Positions 48,229-58,324 of a stretch of DNA of 64,000 nt are shown one piece after another. The translations under genes were made by a program, and so were the position numbers. The stretch's first letter is position 1, and each line of letters opens with the position of its first letter. Under the pieces are notes generated by a model, which did not search any database, was not told where the DNA came from, and saw nothing but the letters and a program-made list of their open reading frames with translations. Source of the DNA: Sipunculus nudus (taxonomy: Eukaryota; Annelida; Sipuncula; Golfingiida; Sipunculidae); the NCBI GenBank assembly GCA_026874595.1, contig CM049307.1, forward strand, positions 51,643,370 to 51,707,369. Reading direction: 5' to 3'.

Positions 48229-51200
48229 GACATAGATTTTGATAAAAATAGCATATATGCATTTAATGGTGAAAAATCTAGGATTTGATTACTCAAGACT
48301 ATATTATATAGACAAACTGTAAATATGTGAACTAGTATAATTAAATCTGGTTTTATTAACATCACCGTTGCAATGAGCTCGTGTATATTTTGATGATGTT
48401 TAAATTTACTTTGTTTTACGATACTACTGGTCCATATAATTTTTAGTCTTTTTTATGTTTTTTTCTCATTAAAGTAACTGAAAACAAATGATATTTCTGG
48501 ACTTCATCCACAAGATGTAAAAATGGCAGTGAATAAATATATTTCAGTAATAATACATATTTTTCGGAGCAGCAGTATTGGTAAGAAGGATTGTTTCTAC
48601 ACTGTTTTCACAAGCTGAGTTATGCATGCAAAAAGTTATATTTGTTCAATATTTCTTCCCCGACAAGTGTTTTAATATCAGACTTTATCCAGTGGAATTA
48701 TACATATTCCCGGAATCTGGCCATGAAATATAGAATTCAATTATTTGGACAATGAAAAGCATATATTCTATAGAATGTACACATTCCATGGGCAGGCTAT
48801 AAAATGTATACTTTCTTTGGTTTCAGAAATAAAAGGTACACATTCTATGGATATTTATATTCTAAGCGACATATAAATTTAAAATATATAAAAATGGTAA
48901 ATTGTAATATATTCTATTACCCCGATTTCATTCTGGGGCATTTAAAACAGTCGCTTATTAAACCTACTCAACATCTCTTGGCTCAATTCCTTAAATCTGA
49001 TAAAGTTTGATCTAGCTGTACGGAATTGAAGAGTGAAGGAAGGAGATGGCAGAAATCAGTACGTCTTAAGTGCTTACATTGTTATAAAAATAAGCTTACT
49101 GAACCCTCAGCAATGAACATAATGTCGGAGAATCTTGTTATTACTAAAGCGTCTATAACTTAGGTGATGCTTGTGCTGATATGTGGATATAAGCATTTTT
49201 ACCATAGATAATATAATCCGGAAGCAAAATTTGAGCAATACACCTTAATAATTTCGATCACTTACAAAAATCGTGATAAATTTACATGACTATCATTTTC
49301 CGAAAATTCTATTTGATGGGTTAAATGTATTATTTAAACAAACAGAAAAAGAGTGCCTGATGTTGTATTTATTTAAAATGGAAAGATGATTAAGCTTTTA
49401 TCTGTGAGGTAACCGTTGTCCTATTAACCTTGACAGGAGAATCCTTGAAAATCCGGATGACATCCATGTTTACACGAGCCATTATGCGAGTTGCATGTGT
49501 TCTCGTTGTCATTGCAGTGACATTCAGAGGCGCAGTTCACTCCAAACCTCCCAGAAGGGCATGCTTACAATAGAAGTATCATACTTAAAAGATAATTTTT
49601 ACTTTCAAGGTTAGCTGAAATATCAACACTGTCACATTTGCACATACATTATATATGTTACAGTCAATGTGTAAAATCAGTCAATTTATAAAATGCCTGA
49701 AATTTTCAGTCCATTTACAAAGTGCCTGATTCACTAAAATTGACTGAAAATACAGTCAGTTTATTTGACGCATTGACTGAAATGTTATTTGGATGAAATA
49801 CTTTTGTCAGAAGGTAACACAGATTTAAATGACATTTCATTTGCTTCATATAACTTACTCTTACAAAACATTAAAACATTCTATAACATATTATTGCAAT
49901 TTTGAAGCTAGTTTTTTCTGAAATTTTTAAGCGAATTCGGTCATGGAAACTGGGGATATTCTCGCTTCAGAAACCAACAATATATTAAATTGATTCACCT
50001 AAAAATACAAAGGACCGCAAACGTCCCCTGAGAATCCCCCCCCCCCCCCCCGACTACCACAACCACCCACCCAAACCTTTGGACCCGCCTTCTAGTTACT
50101 TCACAAGAGAATTTTAAGTTAATGTTTAAATTCTCGAATGGACGGATAATTTTAGTTTTACTTTAACATTTCGTCTCCACAATATCAGAAAAAAGGAGGG
50201 ATATATAATCAGTCATCGTTTTAAGTATGTTTATTAGTTATATCTGAAAGTTTACACTATTTTGACAATTTACAAAATTATTAAAATTTTTTGTAAATAA
50301 CTCTTTTTTATTCCAAAATGACATTCACTTATTTTTCAATATGAAGGAGGGGAATATAGTAAATTCACTGAGGTCCCCAACCCCCTGTTTTCCAACAGAG
50401 TGCACTTCTGTACTGTTTTTAATATGAACAGGTAACTACTTAACACTACCAGCATTCACAGTTCGCGTACACTCAAAGAATGAAGGACGATAAACAAATT
50501 AAAATGAAACAAACCCAGTCGTATATTGGTGTTTAAACACGATCCTAGGTAATTCACTCAAGCAAATCATGAATTTGATATATCTTAATAATTCATTTCA
50601 CATATTATTGCACATTTTAAATTAATGTTTTCTTTAATGAAAACTTTAGTTTGACTTGATTCTCATTCTTATATAAGCAAATATATCAGTTGTAAAATGT
50701 AGTAGGCACATTTCATTATGTTTTTATGGTCTGCATATTTCATTTATATGATTCTGGTATCCCCTCAACAGTCTGCATCTGTGTTTTAGTCTTATTACAT
50801 GATCAGTATTCTTCTTAAATGGCTCAGATAGAAGATACGGGTATGAATTTACAAAATGACAATGACTGTTTCACAATAGTGAATATAATAAACCAAAAAA
50901 CTCATCTGTCATATCTGTCATTTCGATAAAGTCAATGTGTCAAATAAACTGGTTGATTTTTCAGTCAATTTGTAAAATACCTGAACATTTCAGTAATTTC
51001 ATTTTTCAGTGAATCAGGCAATTTGTAAATTGACTAAAAAATTCAGGCAATTAAAAAGTTGACTTATTTTACACATTTGCTGTAACATATATATGTGTGT
51101 GTGCGGGTGACAGTATTAACAGTAACCAAACGCTTGGTGATGTCCTTAAACTAGGCAAAACAGTTAGAGGGTATTAGGTTTAGCAGTAAATCACATTTTA

Positions 51201-53495
51201 GAACACTTTCGTTCATTTGAACTTGCCGAATGTAATAACCAAGGCATGAAAATACTCAGTGGATTTATATGTTTTCATTTAGGATATCTTTTGCGTAAAT
51301 AGTGTTCAACGGAGAAGGACGTAAAAAACAAATATACACATGTCCAAACTCTGGCTTCCTGTCTAATTTATTTAAAGAATTTCAAAATTGCTTTTTATTC
51401 ATTTTTCATTATTATTACTTGGAGTTAACGCTTTAATCACATGCAAATAGATTGACTTTATTTTAAAATAATAATAATTTCTGCAACAAGAAATCTTTGA
51501 AATGACTCACGACAAGATTTGATAGTGCACCAATCCCACCGGCTATACCAAGGAGTGTAGCACCAGGGTTTGTGTGAGTAAGAGGGGTTTCTGCAGTAAC
51601 CACCAGCATTCTTGAAATCAGCATCAGGAAATTTTTCTGGTTTATACCATCTTGGGTCCCAAGTGACACAATGGCCCCCTCCGTCACCTGCTGCTCGTTT
51701 TCCTTGATAATGTCTCCCATTATTGTCGTTGTAAGTACACCGCGAATCTGTCATGAACACATGGAAGCACAGATAAGGGTATTTCCAAAAATGTTGTATT
51801 ACCAGAAGAGAGCATACAATTAAGTGCAAACCTGCTGATTTATTTAATGCTAAACGTCATATTGTAAAATTGAATAAATAACACATTTGTTCTGCTAAAA
51901 AGAAAATTATTTCATAATATGTGCAACCAAATCATAATATATGGTAAAAAGATATTAAAGGATTAATTACCCAAATGCTATCAATATGGAATATATATAT
52001 AACATGTAAAATGAATCACCCAAGAGGCATCCTGTGCCCCATATCAGTCCTGGGCAGTTATCACAATGTCCAGTCACGCTGTCACATGTACCGTTACAGC
52101 CACATTCATACCGGCACTGCCAGCCGAACTTTTCTGGTGGACAATTTGTACCTAAAACATAATAATGTGTATAAACATGTCTGGTATATACGTATTACTA
52201 CGGATAATTTTTTTCAAATTATCACATCTTTCATTTGTGTTAACATTCCACTTCTTCCACTTCGACTGTTTATGACGACATTGTTCCCTGATTTAATGGC
52301 CGACTGTGCAACTTCCTTAACACGTGCTCATAATATAATGTAAATATATAGCTTTACTGTCCATTAATCGCCTATTACAGTCGTTTAACGAGTTGCTACT
52401 CTTCACATTTTGTAGACTTTCCACATCTTATTTAATTGACTAAAATAAAGCAATATAGTGACACCTTAATTGTACTAACACCTTGTATTTTAAAAAGAAA
52501 ATGACTGATGATCTTTTTTTCTGTTTGCAAGTTTCTCGATATAGCAGTTTAATGGTATGAAAATGGGATGTCTCTTTTATAAAGGGATCAAATATCCTAG
52601 CCACAATATATACAGTAAGACCTCGAAATGACGAATACCAAACGGACCATGATGTTAGTGGTCGCATTTCCGAGGTGGTCGCCTGCGGGTTTGTCTCTTT
52701 TGTCAAGGGTCTTCTGGCCGTGTGTTGTTTTCCTTTTGTTTTCTTTAAGTGCTCTGTGACGGAACATGGAGCTATCCAATATAATTTGGGATTACTTATC
52801 AAGTTTTCAACCTAAATCTACCTAATTAAGACAAGAGATTAATAGGATGGGTTCTGTAAAATGTTATTCATTAAAACTAAAAAATAGGGAAAACATCGTT
52901 CTTCAGCTAATAAACAGTTTCTAATTAGTTTTCCTGATGGTGAGTTCCTTATTGTGAACCAATCATAGATTGGTTATTGGCCATTTGTTCCGTCAAAGCT
53001 AAGGGCCTATGCATCGTCGATATAAAAAAAATATAAAACCCGGAGGCAAACCTGCCAGGCCTGTTGTGATCTATGCCCTGCACTTGTTTGATCTTCTGCA
53101 CTTTAGTAATTAGTGATGTGTTGCTTTGGTGTGTCCGACCCTCTGCTAGGACTTGCAAAGCAACGTTTACTCTGTACTCAACGGTCGCTTAATTGAGGTT
53201 CCGGTCACCCTTTGGGACCAAAATAAGTGGCCGTGAAACGAAAAAAAGAGGTGCCCACTATTCTGGGGTTTGAATATATGATATAGATAGTGAATAAAAG
53301 GTGGTGGCAATGACGTGGTGGTCGGCATACTGAGATGGTTGTTGGCCGGGGTTTCACTGTATATATATAGCCAATCCTAACGTCCGGTCATTTTCTATAT
53401 TAAGGTCAACCATCCATTTAGGGCACTCTTTCATAGTCCTAAGGGTGGGCTTAATACAAGAGTTTGACAATATATACATATATACATATAAACAT

Positions 53496-53536
<41 letters not shown>

Positions 53537-53613
53537 AATACCTTACCGTCGCAAAATTGAATTACCCACAACAAAATTGGGAACTTCCAAGATAATCTGA
53601 AAAAAAATAGCAT
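33728..53613 (-). CDS. gene B: kringle/EGF receptor-type tyrosine phosphatase, paralogue of gene A
   Basis: 29 coding exons, in transcript order: 53547-53613, 52020-52151, 51511-51747, 49429-49563, 48005-48139, 47664-47798, 47331-47465, 46993-47127, 46189-46323, 45744-45884, 44283-44411, 43269-43415, 42984-43080, 42790-42842, 42347-42603, 39847-39934, 39567-39643, 39400-39436, 38981-39084, 38614-38736, 38155-38303, 37489-37624, 36843-36971, 36572-36745, 35994-36122, 35503-35613, 34993-35141, 34443-34578, 33728-33835. The sum is 3720 bp, exactly 1239 codons plus TAA, with all phases matching. Layout: signal peptide 1-22, EGF-like 23-66, kringle 67-145, nine EGF-like modules 146-554, TM ~565-585, D1 ~691-970, D2 ~971-1239. 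D1 is complete (WPD ~848-850, Cys ~882); D2 has His for the P-loop Arg. Nine of the intracellular exons match gene A in length exactly. Confidence 0.9.
33898..33943. repeat. (TA)n microsatellite
   Basis: A (TA)n tract in the last intron of gene B. Confidence 0.95.
35900..35948. repeat. (TA)n microsatellite
   Basis: A (TA)n tract in a D2 intron of gene B, 45 bp from the exon at 35994. Confidence 0.95.
36843..39934 (-). CDS. gene B exons: phosphatase domain D1 (active)
   Basis: Eight exons: 39847-39934, 39567-39643, 39400-39436, 38981-39084, 38614-38736, 38155-38303, 37489-37624, 36843-36971. Motifs in order: RNRFRNIVPYDHNRV, GYINASYIPGYDG, ADFILMVWENDVHLIVM, ISWPDHGTPLS, HCSAGVGRTG and NMVQSLDQYRFIHEAL. 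Catalytic Asp, Cys, Arg and Gln are all present. Exons of 88, 37, 123, 149, 136 and 129 bp match gene A exactly; two differ by 3 and 6 bp. The acceptor at 39084 (AAAAAG) has a poor pyrimidine tract, yet phase and protein similarity support it. Here the P-loop intron uses a normal GT donor, unlike gene A. Confidence 0.92.
37976..38123. mobile_element. GGATCC/poly-G foldback element, copy 1
   Basis: A ~150-bp segment with 'ggggatccaggg' on one side, 'cctcctggaccccacc' and 'ggggtccgccactg' on the other. It belongs to the same family as 43914-44040 and 59236-59435. It ends ~30 bp from a D1 exon of gene B. Confidence 0.5.
40360..42040. repeat. ~320-bp dispersed repeat, three copies in a gene B intron
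   Basis: Inside the 2.4-kb intron between exons 42347 and 39934, a segment with 'gagtgcagcgccccctagcgg', 'gtaagacgcaagaaccatca', 'acagacaaactgacaaagtg' and 'gagactaga' recurs. The CCCCTAGCGG landmark falls near 40635, 40955 and 41812. The first two copies are ~320 bp apart; the third is ~860 bp further on. No coding potential was seen. Confidence 0.75.
42347..42603 (-). CDS. gene B exon: juxtamembrane segment
   Basis: 257 bp, cytoplasmic. It starts with a Lys-rich stretch (LRKANKGKGKKPDK), then SSAVDLDAVYCNLVTAF with Tyr-Cys-Asn-Leu at residues 654-657, and ends GFEDEYK. It is 17 codons longer than its gene A counterpart; the extra length is in the basic part. The Tyr-x-Asn motif matches the Grb2 SH2 consensus. 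Confidence 0.85.
42790..43080 (-). CDS. gene B exons: transmembrane helix and stop-transfer
   Basis: Exon 42984-43080 encodes a hydrophobic helix (IIAGTVAGLLCVILLGGIII and onward) with a phase-2 end and donor AG|GTGAGT. Exon 42790-42842 adds a basic RRRNGR and FRRNK. The arrangement and phases are those of gene A. Confidence 0.88.
43269..46323 (-). CDS. gene B exons: membrane-proximal EGF-like modules
   Basis: Four exons, all phase 1-1: 46189-46323 (VCETGQFGVNC), 45744-45884 (DCRDGTFGRNC), 44283-44411 (ACAEGRYGRYC), 43269-43415 (GCNPGTFGIDC). The last three correspond one-to-one with gene A exons 7602, 8845 and 9790. The first belongs to the expanded group at 46993-48139 but is more diverged, and its donor appears to be GC (CATG|GCGAGT). 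Confidence 0.88.
43914..44040. mobile_element. GGATCC/poly-G foldback element, copy 2
   Basis: It begins 'caggtccagatggggg' with a run of 14 G and contains 'tttgtctgaaacccttaaa', 'ggaggtccggatccccc' and 'ccggatccgcttctgcagg'. The phrase 'tttgtctgaaacc' is shared with copy 3 at 59346. A ~130-bp non-coding dispersed element lying in a gene B intron. Confidence 0.55.
44412..45743 (-). other. gene B intron, no coding feature seen
   Basis: AT-rich intron with a poly-C run (~45129-45147) that may be the edge of another poly-G foldback copy. Nothing else was recognised. Confidence 0.5.
46776..48139 (-). CDS. gene B exons: recently expanded EGF-like array
   Basis: Four 135-bp exons, all phase 1-1: 48005-48139, 47664-47798, 47331-47465, 46993-47127. 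Each begins ECxxGKYGLxCA and ends GYxPPTCHQG. Exon-plus-intron units repeat every 333-341 bp, and the intron sequences also match ('tcttgcaaaatacagtgaacattttcag' variants). A fifth unit is left only as the first ~20 bp of an exon near 46776-46799 plus its flanking intron. Unequal crossing-over between introns is the obvious cause. Module number may vary between individuals. Confidence 0.9.
48149..48228. repeat. (TA)n microsatellite
   Basis: A long (TA)n tract with AAAT and ACAT interruptions, 10 bp upstream of the EGF exon at 48005-48139. It occupies the place where the acceptor's pyrimidine tract would be. Confidence 0.95.
48229..49428 (-). other. gene B intron, no coding feature seen
   Basis: AT-rich intron. 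The ORF at 48804-49010 has no domain or splice support. Confidence 0.55.
49429..49563 (-). CDS. gene B exon: EGF-like module after the kringle
   Basis: 135 bp, phase 1-1, ACPSGRFGVNC to GCHPDFQGFSCQ. It corresponds to gene A exon 7105-7239, so the kringle-plus-this-EGF order is ancestral to both genes. Confidence 0.88.
49651..51092. mobile_element. 1.44-kb element with ~150-bp terminal inverted repeats
   Basis: The left end (about 49651-49790) and right end (about 50925-51092) are reverse complements with roughly 75-80% identity by eye. Both begin 'atatatgttacag.caatgtgtaaaa' and contain repeated phrases such as 'gcctgattcact' and 'cagtttatttgac'. The interior has no long ORF. This is a non-autonomous DNA transposon with long TIRs, inserted in the intron between the kringle exon and the next EGF exon of gene B. 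A poly-C tract and 'cctttggacccgcc' inside (50038-50090) suggest a further poly-G foldback copy nested in it. Confidence 0.75.
51511..51747 (-). CDS. gene B exon: kringle domain
   Basis: 237 bp, phase 1-1. It opens DSRCTYNDNNGRHYQGKR and has GGYCRNPSYSHKPWCYT and DWCTIKSC. Six Cys in kringle spacing; the central CRNP and WCYT are the hallmarks. It aligns with the gene A kringle, which has a longer loop between the first Cys and the CRDP motif. Confidence 0.9.
52020..52151 (-). CDS. gene B exon: N-terminal EGF-like module
   Basis: 132 bp, phase 1-1, GTNCPPEKFGWQCRYECGC to GLIWGTGCLL. Ten cysteines with EGF-like spacing, but less regular than the other modules. Gene A has no counterpart between its signal peptide and kringle, so this module was gained by B or lost by A. 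Confidence 0.78.
52613..53359. mobile_element. possible pogo/Tigger-like MITE
   Basis: It is flanked by TA on both sides. The left end CAGTAAGACCTCG and the right end, read in reverse, CAGTGAAACCCCG form short imperfect inverted repeats of the CAGT type used by pogo-like elements. There is no transposase frame. It lies in gene B intron 1. Confidence 0.45.
53500..53533. repeat. (TA)n microsatellite
   Basis: A (TA)n tract in gene B intron 1, 13 bp from the donor of exon 1. Confidence 0.95.
53547..53613 (-). CDS. gene B exon 1: signal peptide
   Basis: An ATG at 53611-53613 (read on the minus strand) opens MLFFFRLSWKFPILLWVIQF followed by C-D, a hydrophobic secretory signal of about 22 residues. 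The donor ACG|GTAAGG is in phase 1, matching the next exon. An alternative acceptor (TTTTCAG at 53597) could make the 50-bp 3' part an internal exon fed by an unseen upstream exon. Confidence 0.65.
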
Positions 53614-54654
53614 GAGGAAATATTGATCAATGAGAAAATGCATATATGCAAAATGTCGGCCTGAAAGTTTTATTTCTGTGAAGATATAACGCTATTGAAA
53701 AACAAGTTAATGGAAGTTGTTTTTATTTCTGATGGCCACCTGTGTGATGACACATGATTTACATATGTCATTATAAAACCTAGGTACGGTTAAACCAACC
53801 TTAAACATGCAAGTAGGCGGTGTTGTAAGACTTTCACGTTGTACTGTATCGAGTGGTTCCAATATGTCTAAATGAAACTTAATTAACACTCATGATTACG
53901 ATCACTACCTATCTGTGCATTGTTTCTGCAATCGAACATTCTGTCTCATGATTGTGATTATAAAGCACACAAAAGTAGCATGAATGTCGGATCGAAAGGT
54001 TTCCTTATATAGGAACCATATGAAAACGAATTTTCCTTTTCTTAAAGCAAGTTTTGACAAATTTAAATTCCGTTAGTTGGGATCGGTAGTTTAAACTGCG
54101 AAAACCGACCGTCTTGTATTTACAAACAATAATACAAACATGGTGTTAACACAGAATCACACTGGTTCCCAGGCTGTCTTTGCGACCAATACCGGTCATA
54201 CAAGCGTATGACCTCGTAGCGCCATCTTCTTTCAGATATATGAACAGTAAAACTAACTATGTCTGTCCGCTGTTCTAAATACGCAGGCCGGACGAGAATG
54301 TCTGTCCGTGGTCCGGGATAGCGAGACGTCCGCTTTACTGAATTTACGTAAAACATATTATTTAGCCAAATTTGAAGGGGCTGAGATTTTGGGTCCGCAT
54401 TAGTGAGAGTATGTCTTATTTAGTTGTCCGCAAAAAGGAGTGTCACTGTATTATACAATTAACCTGATTTCGATTTCCCCAAAATTAACTATAATTTTAA
54501 ATGATTAAGTTTTCTGGCTTTCTCAAAGAGAGTTAAACACAGCGAAGCAGCAACAAACATTGGGAAACACCAAAATTATCAGGTTCATTCTGTGCTGGTA
54601 TGGATACATCTTCAGGGGTGATATTGTTACAAAGATACAACAGAATATTTTCAA
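53614..54654. other. upstream flank of gene B, no gene seen
   Basis: No recognisable gene. A CAGTGACACTCC-type end near 54450 (read in reverse) resembles a DNA-transposon terminus, but no partner end was found. Confidence 0.5.
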
Positions 54655-55768
54655 CCAAACCACGTTATCACAGCCCAGTGAAGTGTTCAAGCAAAGCCAC
54701 GTAAAAACTCATTATCCTATATATACATTGTCGGCCTACGTTGTAATGAAACCCAGTGATGCATGGACTATAGAAGCGGATTAAAAACATTTAACATATC
54801 ACGTTTAAATGTAGTCAGGGAACATGGTGTTACACCGGGCGGTAATCCTTTGTAACCCAGGTTTCGAAGCATCAATTCCAACATTTATTTATTAATTGAA
54901 AAAGTCAGACAGATAATATTTCGTCAGTCCATGTGATGATATAAAATTGCAAAAAAGTTCAGACATAAAAGATGCAACCAATTTTGCTGTAAATGTCCAG
55001 GCAAAAAATAATATATAGCAACTGAATCTTCGAATTAGTGCGATACATTACCACAAATTAGTTACATATATATCATAACATAAATATACATCCAGATAAT
55101 CGGATGAGCTCCCAACCGTTATATTTGATTTTTGACAATAGTTAATAAATGCAAAGTCTTGCACGAAACCCTGTCAAAAACAAACTGAACAGCGGCTAAT
55201 GAAATGTAGACCAAACCAAGTTATCACAGCCCAGTGAAGTGTTCAAGCAAAGCCACGTAAAAACTCATTATCCTATATATACATTGTCGGCCTACGTTGT
55301 AATGAAACTCAGTGATGCATGGACTATAGAAGCGGATTAAAAACATTTAACATATCACGTTTAACTGTAGTCAGGGAACATGGTGTTACACCGGGCGGTA
55401 ATCCTTTGTAACCTAGGTTTCGAAGCATCAATTCCAACATTTATTTATTAATTGAAAAGGTCAGACAGATAATATTTCGTCAGTCCATGTGATGACATAA
55501 AATTGCAAAAAAAGTTCAGACATAAAAGATGCAACCAATTTTGCTGTAAATGTCCAGGCAAAAAATAATATATAGCAACTGAATCTTCGAATTAGTGCGA
55601 TACAATATCACAAATTAGTTACATATATATCATAACATAAATATACACCCAGATAATCGGATGAGCTCCCAACCGTTACATTTGATTTTTGACAATAGTT
55701 AATAAGTGCAAAGTCTTGCACGAAACCCAGTCAAAAACAAACTGAACAGCGGCTAATGAAATGTAGAC
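54655..55768. repeat. tandem duplication of a ~556-bp segment
   Basis: 54655-55210 and 55211-55768 are two adjacent, nearly identical copies. Both start 'ccaaaccacgttatcacagc' (one change in copy two) and both end '...gcggctaatgaaatgtagac'. Only scattered single-base differences are visible, so the duplication is recent. The partial ORF within (54560-54784) shows no known domain. Confidence 0.9.
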
Positions 55769-57149
55769 ATGTCAAGTTAGAGTTTGACAATCTAAAGTGA
55801 TAAACCAAACCTGCGCGTGCACATGTGCAGCCTTCGTCCTTAGTATTTAAACAAAATAAAGGACACAGGTTCCCAATTTGTTCTCGTAATACATATCAAA
55901 CACACTCCATTCTAAAGATATTATGCTCAGCACCACTTGCAACATTGTAGGATATAACTTGATATGAGCCTCTACAACCAGGAAGGTAAAGCGAACTCCC
56001 TATTTACGGAGTATTTCAGTAATACTGACGGGGCCATATATCAGGTAAACACATAAAATTCTAAAGAGGCGTATGGTTTGCCTGGTTTCCTACCCTTAGA
56101 CGAAGGCAATCGAACTGGTTCTGATGCTTCATGATAGAAGGACAATCTTTTGTGCTCGTGTCTGTGTAATCGCATAAACATAAACTAGTTATCTATTTCA
56201 TGGTATCAGCGGAACATATCATCCGTTTATATAAATGACTTTGTGAACATTGATTTTTAGAACTATTATAGTTTTTGTTTAATTAATTGCCTGTCTACTA
56301 TCTAATTGGCGGCCACTAAGGAAATCAGGTGTCGTCCCGTTAAAAGGTTCTATTTCTTTTCCTAATGGTTCAAGGGACGGCTTTTCAATCGGTAGGGAAA
56401 GCTGACCAAGGCTTTCATTTTGGAAATGATTTGGAAATTTAATAACGATCCACGGAGAGGTTATATAAATATAGTGACCATGTGCAGTATCTTACATATC
56501 ATTGCCATTTAAACTGCACCAGTTAATCTACTGGTGCAATATATAATGAAAACTTTTAAAATGGGTTGTACAAGTATTTGTAGTTGAACAGAGGTGGAGG
56601 AAACCGGAGGACCAGGAGAAAACCACCGACGTTGGTCGGGTCACTACCACCCACTCTCTTGGCGACTCAGGGATCAAACGTGGGTCGCCAGCGGAGAGAG
56701 TCGAGCGTTTTACCTATCGACTGTCCAGGTCTCTGATATTTTAATTGAAATTATTCCAATACCTGTGTGATACATTCATAACATGCCGTGATGTCTTATA
56801 ATCCGTGACAGTAAACTAGAGATAATGAAACGTGATGTTAATAACCAGGAGAGACGCTGCATTATTCCGCATTGTTCTTACATACGACACATGCAAATTC
56901 TCAATAGATATTTGCATTACAAAATAGGACGAGTAAATAAATTGGTAGCTACGTCTTAGATTTACTTGATACACTCTGTTCTACTTTATATCGTTCAATA
57001 TACCTGCAGTAATCAATATACAGGGGTGAATGACAATAATGGTTGATTAAAATTGTCATGACTGCTGTTACGCTTGGTCTTTTCTTTGTCCCTGTAGTGA
57101 TATGTATATACTCGTAACAACCTGTATATTTGGCTCGTTATTGAGGAGC
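55769..57149. other. intergenic, SINE-like segment only
   Basis: No gene recognised apart from the SINE-like segment at 56590-56740. Confidence 0.5.
56590..56740 (-). mobile_element. tRNA-related SINE-like segment
   Basis: On the minus strand it starts 'ggacagtcgataggtaaaac', has a B-box-like GTTTGATCCC and ends with 'gtcctccggtttcctccac'. The A-box/B-box spacing suggests a tRNA-derived SINE head, and the conserved 'ggaggaaaccggaggac' block is widespread in animal repeats. No clear tail or target duplication. Confidence 0.5.
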
Positions 57150-57151
57150 AT

Positions 57152-57225
<74 letters not shown>
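57150..57225. repeat. (TA)n microsatellite
   Basis: A (TA)n tract about 65 bp outside the left Penelope-like fragment. Confidence 0.95.
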
Positions 57226-57288
57226 CCAGATTATTTCAAAACCATGGGGTTTTAAAGTGCTCAACTAATACAAGGAACTGTAATACAT

Positions 57289-58180
57289 ATATTTCAGGAC
57301 TTAAACACACTTACTTGTGTTCGCCAGCTCTGTTTCGTAAGGGCCCCCACGGGCCCTCACTCGTCAGGAACACTGAGTGGTCTTGTCGGGCCTCCTTATG
57401 CTTGATCCAGGGGATTTGTAGTTGGTCAGCAGGTGCTTTGACCTGTGCCTGCATGTCGCTGCGATTTCATTTCTTTTGTTTAGAGTGCATAACAAGGGGC
57501 GATGAATAATAAAGTACTTTTCTTCCACTCAAAGGTTACATGATTTAGATGATGTGGAGTACGCTCTGGCTTTGCTGATTACCTTCCATTGTATCTTATA
57601 TTGCACATTTAAGTCCTTTATTTTCCAAATGCATTCGCTTAGTGAGGTGGAATTCCGTCTCTTCTCGTTTTTGAAGCAAGATTTGTGGGCCGTGTAGCGT
57701 GTTTTGAATGTGTTTTCTGTTAGGCCGATATAGGTTTCTTGTCCTAGATTGTCTAGACGTGTAACGGTGGCTTGGTACACAATGTTTGTTGTTAGACAGT
57801 TGCCCTCTAATGGGCAAGATTGTTGTCTCTACAGTTACATTTCTTCGGTTCAGTTTGTTGCGCACTGAATTTGTTCAGTATCTCCCTGTTGTGTCCTGCT
57901 ATTATTTGGCCCATGTTTGGAATGCAGCTATAACTTAGCTTTACTGTATTTTTATTCAATAGTTTGTAGAGCTTGTGCTGGGGTGGAAAGCATTTGTCAA
58001 GAAGATTAAAAACATTTTTTCCGATATCTGTGGTCACGTTATCGCTAAATGGTGGGTTGAACCAAGTTATATTTCTCCTTCTATTGTTATTTTCTCCTTT
58101 TAGTTTTCGTTTCTTTGTTGGAGTCGCTGTGGGTGTGGTAACTTAGTTTGTAATTTTAGCCGCTCTCTTGTAGCGCATTC
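57289..58180 (-). mobile_element. Penelope-like element fragment, minus copy
   Basis: On the minus strand it encodes, with frameshifts, a conserved segment (DIGKNVFNLLDKCFPPQHKL, SYSCIPNMGQIIAGHN), a Cys-rich region (KKCNCR) and the GIY-YIG region (MYQATV, QETYIGLTENTFKTRYTAH, SECIWKIKDLNVQYKIQWK). It carries the 3' end at 57289, where 'atttcaggacttaaacacac' meets (TA)n. It is the same family as 16953-18039 but a different copy. No reverse transcriptase domain is present. Confidence 0.75.
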
Positions 58181-58324
58181 TGATAGGTAGGCGCTGCCTC
58201 CTCAAAAATCCTCTTGTTAGCTGAAATGCTGACGAGTCTTTTATTTATGCTATCCGGTTTGTTTCTTATGAAAGATGGTGGGTGGTTACTTTCCTTTTGT
58301 ACGTACAGGGGTTTGTTGTTGGCT

